From positions 1-10,423 of the forward strand of contig JALUKJ010000213.1 of the NCBI GenBank assembly GCA_027056615.1: a DNA stretch of 10,423 nucleotides, in the 5' to 3' direction. Within the stretch, counting starts at the first letter, position 1. The number at the start of each line of letters is the position of its first letter. A program made the position numbers and the translations under genes. This document shows, one piece after another, positions 7,173 through 10,423 of the stretch. A model generated the notes under the pieces. It saw nothing but the letters and a program-made list of their open reading frames with translations. It was not told the origin of the DNA and did not search any database. This stretch comes from Campylobacteraceae bacterium. GTDB taxonomy: Bacteria > Campylobacterota > Campylobacteria > Campylobacterales > Sulfurovaceae.

Positions 7173-8206
7173 TGAGAAACATATACTCATATACCTTATT
7201 ATTAATTACATTTCTTTTATTATTTTCAGTCAATTTAGTAGCTGAAAATATTAACTATAGTTATGTTCCTAGAAAAGTATATGAAAAACAAGTTTTTCCT
7301 ATTAGTTTTTTAACCAATATCCAAGATACTAAAAAGATAAAATTTGAGTTTTATGGAGATAAAGAACCTGTCCTTAATAAACCTGTAATTATAAAGAATG
7401 GTTCAAATCTATTTTATACATTTTACTTTAAAGCTTCAGGAAAGCTCTTCTATATTCCTAAAATAGTAGTTACTATTAATGGCAAGAAAGAAAAGTTATC
7501 AGGTCTTAAAATACCTGTTAAAAAACTTCCAAAACATAAAAACTTTTCAGGAGTTATTGCCTCTGGATTAAAGATTAAAAATCACCAAGTCTCAGTCTAT
7601 GATGAGAAGAGTAACCTTATTGCTATTTCACTTGAAGCCCATGATGCAAATTTAGAAGATATCTATATTCCATCTGCTCTTAAAGATGGTGTTGAAAATG
7701 CAAAAAGAGAGGGTTCAAAGATGGAGATAAACTACTATATAGTCTTACCTGCTAATGATAGAGTCCTTACCTTTAGCTATTTTGATACAATAAAAGAGAG
7801 TTTTGTAGAAAAGAGTATTCCTATTATTATGCAAGATGCTTCTGTAGCTGCACAAACAGACCTTAATCCTAAAGATGATAGTTTTGAAACATTAAAGAAA
7901 TATGTACTTATTGGGCTATCTGTTCTCTTTGTACTTCTATTTTTATGGAAAAAAGACTTTTTCTATTTGGTGATGGCAGTTATCTCATCAGCTGTACTAT
8001 TAACTTTTTACACTCCTTTAGCTACAGTATGTGTTAAAGAGGGTTCACCACTATATATTATACCTACTTCAAACAGTACGACAAGTATTCATATTGACAA
8101 AAGATATAAAACAACCAAACTTGCAGAACGAAATGAGTTTGTAAAAATCGAATATACCAATGGAACTATAGGATGGATAAAACGTGAAGACCTTTGCGAC
8201 AATTAG
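7172..8206 (+). CDS. Envelope protein: signal peptide, Ig/BatD-like N-part, two TM helices, SH3-like C-terminus
   Basis: 344 residues, not recognised as a named gene. A signal peptide covers about 1-24 (hydrophobic LLLITFLLLFSVNLVA). Residues 25-240 are beta-rich and soluble, faintly like the Ig-like repeats of BatD proteins. Two hydrophobic helices follow (about 244-259 and 263-284), split only by KKDFF-type residues, then an SH3b-like segment (about 287-342) with the typical ending GTIGWIKRED. If the signal peptide is cleaved, both the N-part and the SH3 domain would face the periplasm, with a tight turn inside the cell. SH3b domains often bind cell-wall peptides. C. jejuni has a putative periplasmic protein at the same place (from memory). 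It overlaps purQ by one base and plsC by 23 bases. Role unknown; envelope structure or enzyme scaffolding is a guess. Confidence 0.75.
   Translation: MRNIYSYTLLLITFLLLFSVNLVAENINYSYVPRKVYEKQVFPISFLTNIQDTKKIKFEFYGDKEPVLNKPVIIKNGSNLFYTFYFKASGKLFYIPKIVVTINGKKEKLSGLKIPVKKLPKHKNFSGVIASGLKIKNHQVSVYDEKSNLIAISLEAHDANLEDIYIPSALKDGVENAKREGSKMEINYYIVLPANDRVLTFSYFDTIKESFVEKSIPIIMQDASVAAQTDLNPKDDSFETLKKYVLIGLSVLFVLLFLWKKDFFYLVMAVISSAVLLTFYTPLATVCVKEGSPLYIIPTSNSTTSIHIDKRYKTTKLAERNEFVKIEYTNGTIGWIKREDLCDN
8170..8176 (+). promoter_or_regulatory. Ribosome binding site supporting the GTG start of plsC
   Basis: AGGATGG ends 7 nt before the GTG at 8184, inside the end of the upstream gene. The next in-frame ATG is codon 24, which would cut off the first part of the N-terminal membrane helix, so GTG is preferred. 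Confidence 0.6.
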
Positions 8207-8900
8207 ATTTTATTATGGCTCTGCTGTTATCTCATTTATAGCAGCAGGAATTATGGTTCCTCTACTTTTAATTTCAAAAAAGAGTCGCTCATGGATTCTA
8301 CACTACTTTAACAAACTTATCATGATTTTACTTGGTGGTAAAATTGTTCAACATGGAGAATTAGATAAAAGTGTAGATATAGTTATCTCTAACCATCAAG
8401 GTATTATTGATATTATTGCTCTTGAAGCAAGTCAAAATATTGATTTTCAATGGGTAGCTAAAAAGCAACTTTTTGACACTCCATGGTTTGGTTTTTTACT
8501 AAAACTTCCAAATATGATAGAAGTTGATAGAGAAAATAAAAGTGGACTTATTAAACTTTTAACCAATGTAAAAGAGACCATTCAAAATGATAAAGAGCGA
8601 GTTATTGCTATTTTCCCTGAAGGAACAAGAACCAACAAACAAACACTTCTTCCTTTTAAGGGTGGAACCCGTATTGTTGCAGAAAAGCTTGGACTCACCA
8701 TTCAACCCATTGTTATTACAAATAGTAAACGTCTTCTAAATGAACACAATAGAACAGCTCACTCTGCTACAGTACACATTACCTACTTAGAACAACCTTT
8801 CAAAGTATCAAAAGATAATAAAGGATGGTATGAAGAGGTACGCCAAAAGATGCAAAAATGTATTGATGAAGAAGAGAAAAAATATAAAAGAGAGAGATAG
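8184..8900 (+). CDS. plsC: 1-acyl-sn-glycerol-3-phosphate acyltransferase
   Basis: 238 residues. PlsC adds the second acyl chain to lysophosphatidic acid, making phosphatidic acid at the inner face of the cytoplasmic membrane. A hydrophobic N-terminal segment (about 13-30) anchors it. The acyltransferase motifs are in order: NHQGIID (70-76, catalytic H71 and D76 of HX4D), VDRENKSG (114-121, motif II), FPEGTRT (144-150, glycerol-phosphate binding) and IQPIVIT (173-179, motif IV). The C-terminus is charged and lysine-rich. The GTG start lies within the last 23 bases of the SH3-protein gene. The stop TAG is followed at once by the ATG of the next gene. Activity as PlsC is expected; a related lysophospholipid or lyso-ornithine-lipid acyltransferase is a less likely alternative. 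Confidence 0.92.
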   Translation: MKTFATIRFYYGSAVISFIAAGIMVPLLLISKKSRSWILHYFNKLIMILLGGKIVQHGELDKSVDIVISNHQGIIDIIALEASQNIDFQWVAKKQLFDTPWFGFLLKLPNMIEVDRENKSGLIKLLTNVKETIQNDKERVIAIFPEGTRTNKQTLLPFKGGTRIVAEKLGLTIQPIVITNSKRLLNEHNRTAHSATVHITYLEQPFKVSKDNKGWYEEVRQKMQKCIDEEEKKYKRER

Positions 8901-9185
8901 ATGAACAATGAAGAACTAGATTTAGAAACCCCACTTCGTGATGAAGTAGAACAACATATTAGAAAACTTATTAGACCACTAAAAGATGAAGATGAATTAA
9001 GAGCTGTTTTAAAAGTAAAGCTTACAAAAAAAGAGTTCAAAGTTTTAAACAACTGGGCAAATAAAGAAGAGCTAAAACCTATTTTAGAGAAACTATCTTT
9101 AGATGAAAAACGTTATGAAGAACTCTCTTTAAAACTTATTAAAAAGCTAAATCAAGAGAAGCTTAAACAAGAGATTATGATTTAG
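8901..9185 (+). CDS. Small charged helical protein of unknown function
   Basis: 94 residues, not recognised. It is rich in Lys, Glu and Leu with no signal peptide, no membrane segment and no cysteine, and looks almost wholly alpha-helical, probably cytoplasmic. The middle (LTKKEFKVLNNW at about 41-52, then KPILEKLSLDEKRYEEL at about 59-75) resembles helix-turn-helix spacing, but I would not call it a DNA-binding domain. It starts on the base after the plsC stop, with a weak AGAGAG ribosome site inside the plsC end, so it is probably coupled to plsC. Its last 11 bases overlap the end of the convergent symporter gene. Intact frame, codon use like its neighbours and tight packing argue that it is a real gene. 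Confidence 0.75.
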   Translation: MNNEELDLETPLRDEVEQHIRKLIRPLKDEDELRAVLKVKLTKKEFKVLNNWANKEELKPILEKLSLDEKRYEELSLKLIKKLNQEKLKQEIMI

Positions 9186-10423
9186 GCTTATCTCCTAACA
9201 TCATAATTAAAAACGAAACCAAAGTCCCAACTATCATCATAACAGAAAAATCAACTTTAAAATCTATAAAATTCCCAATAATATAAGGCTGTAAAACCAA
9301 TACAGTTAAAAATCCTCCAATCAATGCCCAAAGTACTGTTGTTTCATTTCCTCTTTTAGTAAATATGGCCGCTCCATAAACACCCAATAGTGAAGCATAA
9401 GCAAATGCCATAACACCTAAAGCAAAGTTTAGAAGAGGTAACTCACTATACTGTTGCCAATAGAAAGATAGCATTGCCATAAATGAGAGTAAAATAGCAA
9501 ATATGATTACCATAAAACGACTAGCATTTAAGTAGTGTTTTTCATCTTTTTTATTCTTAGTTAGCCATGGTCGATAGATGTCTTCAATTGCAACAGAAGA
9601 CATAGCAGATAGAACTGAATTAGTTGAGGAGAGGGCTGCTGCAATTGCTCCTACTGTTACTAAACCTCTTAAGCCCTCTGGCATTTCATTTAGAATATAG
9701 AGCATAAAGATTTTAACACTTTGACCGTCAATATTTTGGTCAACACAAGCTGATTTTACAGAAGAGAGTTCAGGGTGTTGGTAAAAAAGATAGAGAAGCA
9801 GACCAATAATTAAAAATAGTAGTGCTACAGGAATGGTAAAAACAATAGAGTAGATAAGTGAGCGTGACCCATCTTCTTTGTTTTTACAAGTTAATACACG
9901 TTGAGTCATATCTTGGTCTAATCCATAAGCTGCAATATTGAGCAAAAACCAACCTGTAAGAAGTGTCCAAAGGGTAAAGCCCCCTGAAAAAGAGAAATCT
10001 ACCAATTTCAGTTTATGGTTCTCACTTAGTATTTGCATAATTGTTGAGAAATCTGTATTTAAACTATAATATAAATAGAATAGTACAGCTAAACCTGCTC
10101 CAATATAGGTTACAGCTTGAATAATATCTGAGAAGATGACAGATTTTACTCCACCAAAATAGGTGTAGCCTAAAGCACCTATCATCAGTACAGCAATAGA
10201 GATGGCAATATGAATAGCATAAATATCTGAAAAGAGTATCATAGAGATAGCCAATGCACCAATGTATAGTCTAGCTCCACTTGCAAAAAGACGACCAACT
10301 AAAAACATAACTCCTGCATAACGTTTAGAGGTCTCTCCATAACGATACTCCAAATACTCATAAACAGTAATAGCACGTATCTCATAAAACTTTGGAACTA
10401 ATACTTTAGATACAAAAACAACT
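9175..10423 (-). CDS. Sodium:solute symporter (SSS/SLC5 family), N-terminus outside window
   Basis: 415 residues are visible and the frame stays open to the window edge; the first part of the gene is missing. The TTG at 10351-10353 is not a credible start, because the residues before it continue the family pattern (TVYEYLEYRYG spanning that codon). About ten membrane helices remain. SSS signatures, numbered from the window edge: GGVKSVIFSDIIQ (90-102), DQDMTQR (169-175) and the segment at 265-284 that begins SSTNS and ends EDIYR, with S265/S266 matching the two serines of the Na2 sodium site of vSGLT. Members import sugars, amino acids, acetate or similar solutes with Na+ across the inner membrane; the substrate cannot be told here. 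It is convergent with the forward operon, overlapping the 94-residue gene by 11 bases, with no terminator between them. Confidence 0.9.
   Translation of the reverse strand, partial: VVFVSKVLVPKFYEIRAITVYEYLEYRYGETSKRYAGVMFLVGRLFASGARLYIGALAISMILFSDIYAIHIAISIAVLMIGALGYTYFGGVKSVIFSDIIQAVTYIGAGLAVLFYLYYSLNTDFSTIMQILSENHKLKLVDFSFSGGFTLWTLLTGWFLLNIAAYGLDQDMTQRVLTCKNKEDGSRSLIYSIVFTIPVALLFLIIGLLLYLFYQHPELSSVKSACVDQNIDGQSVKIFMLYILNEMPEGLRGLVTVGAIAAALSSTNSVLSAMSSVAIEDIYRPWLTKNKKDEKHYLNASRFMVIIFAILLSFMAMLSFYWQQYSELPLLNFALGVMAFAYASLLGVYGAAIFTKRGNETTVLWALIGGFLTVLVLQPYIIGNFIDFKVDFSVMMIVGTLVSFLIMMLGDKPKS

Noticed and set aside
8783..9052. Reverse 89-residue open frame
   Set aside because: Antisense across the plsC end and the 94-residue gene; Ser/Phe-rich with poly-Ser runs, as expected from the complement of Lys/Glu-rich coding.
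4208..9185. A previously undescribed defence or biosynthetic system
   Set aside because: The genes are recognisable housekeeping functions in an order I recall from Campylobacter jejuni; the two unknown proteins lack any toxin, nuclease or defence signature.
10351..10353. TTG as the start of the symporter gene
   Set aside because: The frame is open upstream to the window edge and encodes family-like sequence (TVYEYLEYRYG), so the true start lies outside the window.

Overview
The window looks like chromosomal DNA from a Campylobacterota (epsilonproteobacterial) species, probably a free-living Sulfurimonas-, Sulfurovum- or Arcobacter-like organism. The DNA is AT-rich and genes are tightly packed. 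The order clpB (reverse) | ctpA-purC-purS-purQ-periplasmic protein-plsC (forward) is one I remember from Campylobacter jejuni (around Cj0509c to Cj0516). The genus is inference, and the synteny is from memory, not from a search.

Layout. Positions 1-89 hold two inverted REP-like hairpins, forming a BIME-like element. A short, locally GC-rich leader (90-172) follows. A TTG-started TtcA/PP-loop tRNA-thiolation-type gene lies at 173-964 (+). It converges on a reverse pair: a secreted haem-binding c-type protein (994-1428) downstream of clpB (1459-4032). A 175-nt divergent promoter region separates clpB from a long forward operon at 4208-9185: ctpA, purC, purS, purQ, a signal-peptide/two-TM/SH3 protein, plsC and a 94-residue unknown. 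From purC onward every junction overlaps or abuts. The operon collides tail-to-tail, with an 11-nt overlap, with a reverse sodium:solute symporter (9175 to the window edge) whose N-terminus lies outside.

How the genes work together. purC, purS and purQ supply part of de novo purine synthesis (SAICAR synthase and two subunits of the three-part FGAM synthase; purL is not here). ctpA, the SH3 protein and plsC are envelope functions: periplasmic proteolysis, a probable cell-wall/envelope factor, and phosphatidic-acid synthesis. ClpB is the protein disaggregase. The haem protein behind it is periplasmic and may simply share its transcript.

Novelty. Most of the window is an ordinary, conserved core block and I see no complete undescribed system. 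The items most worth a second look are the REP/BIME element with GTAG feet, the TtcA-like protein lacking one expected cluster cysteine, a 12-nt-period direct repeat in the clpB promoter region, and two uncharacterised proteins embedded in the purine/phospholipid operon.
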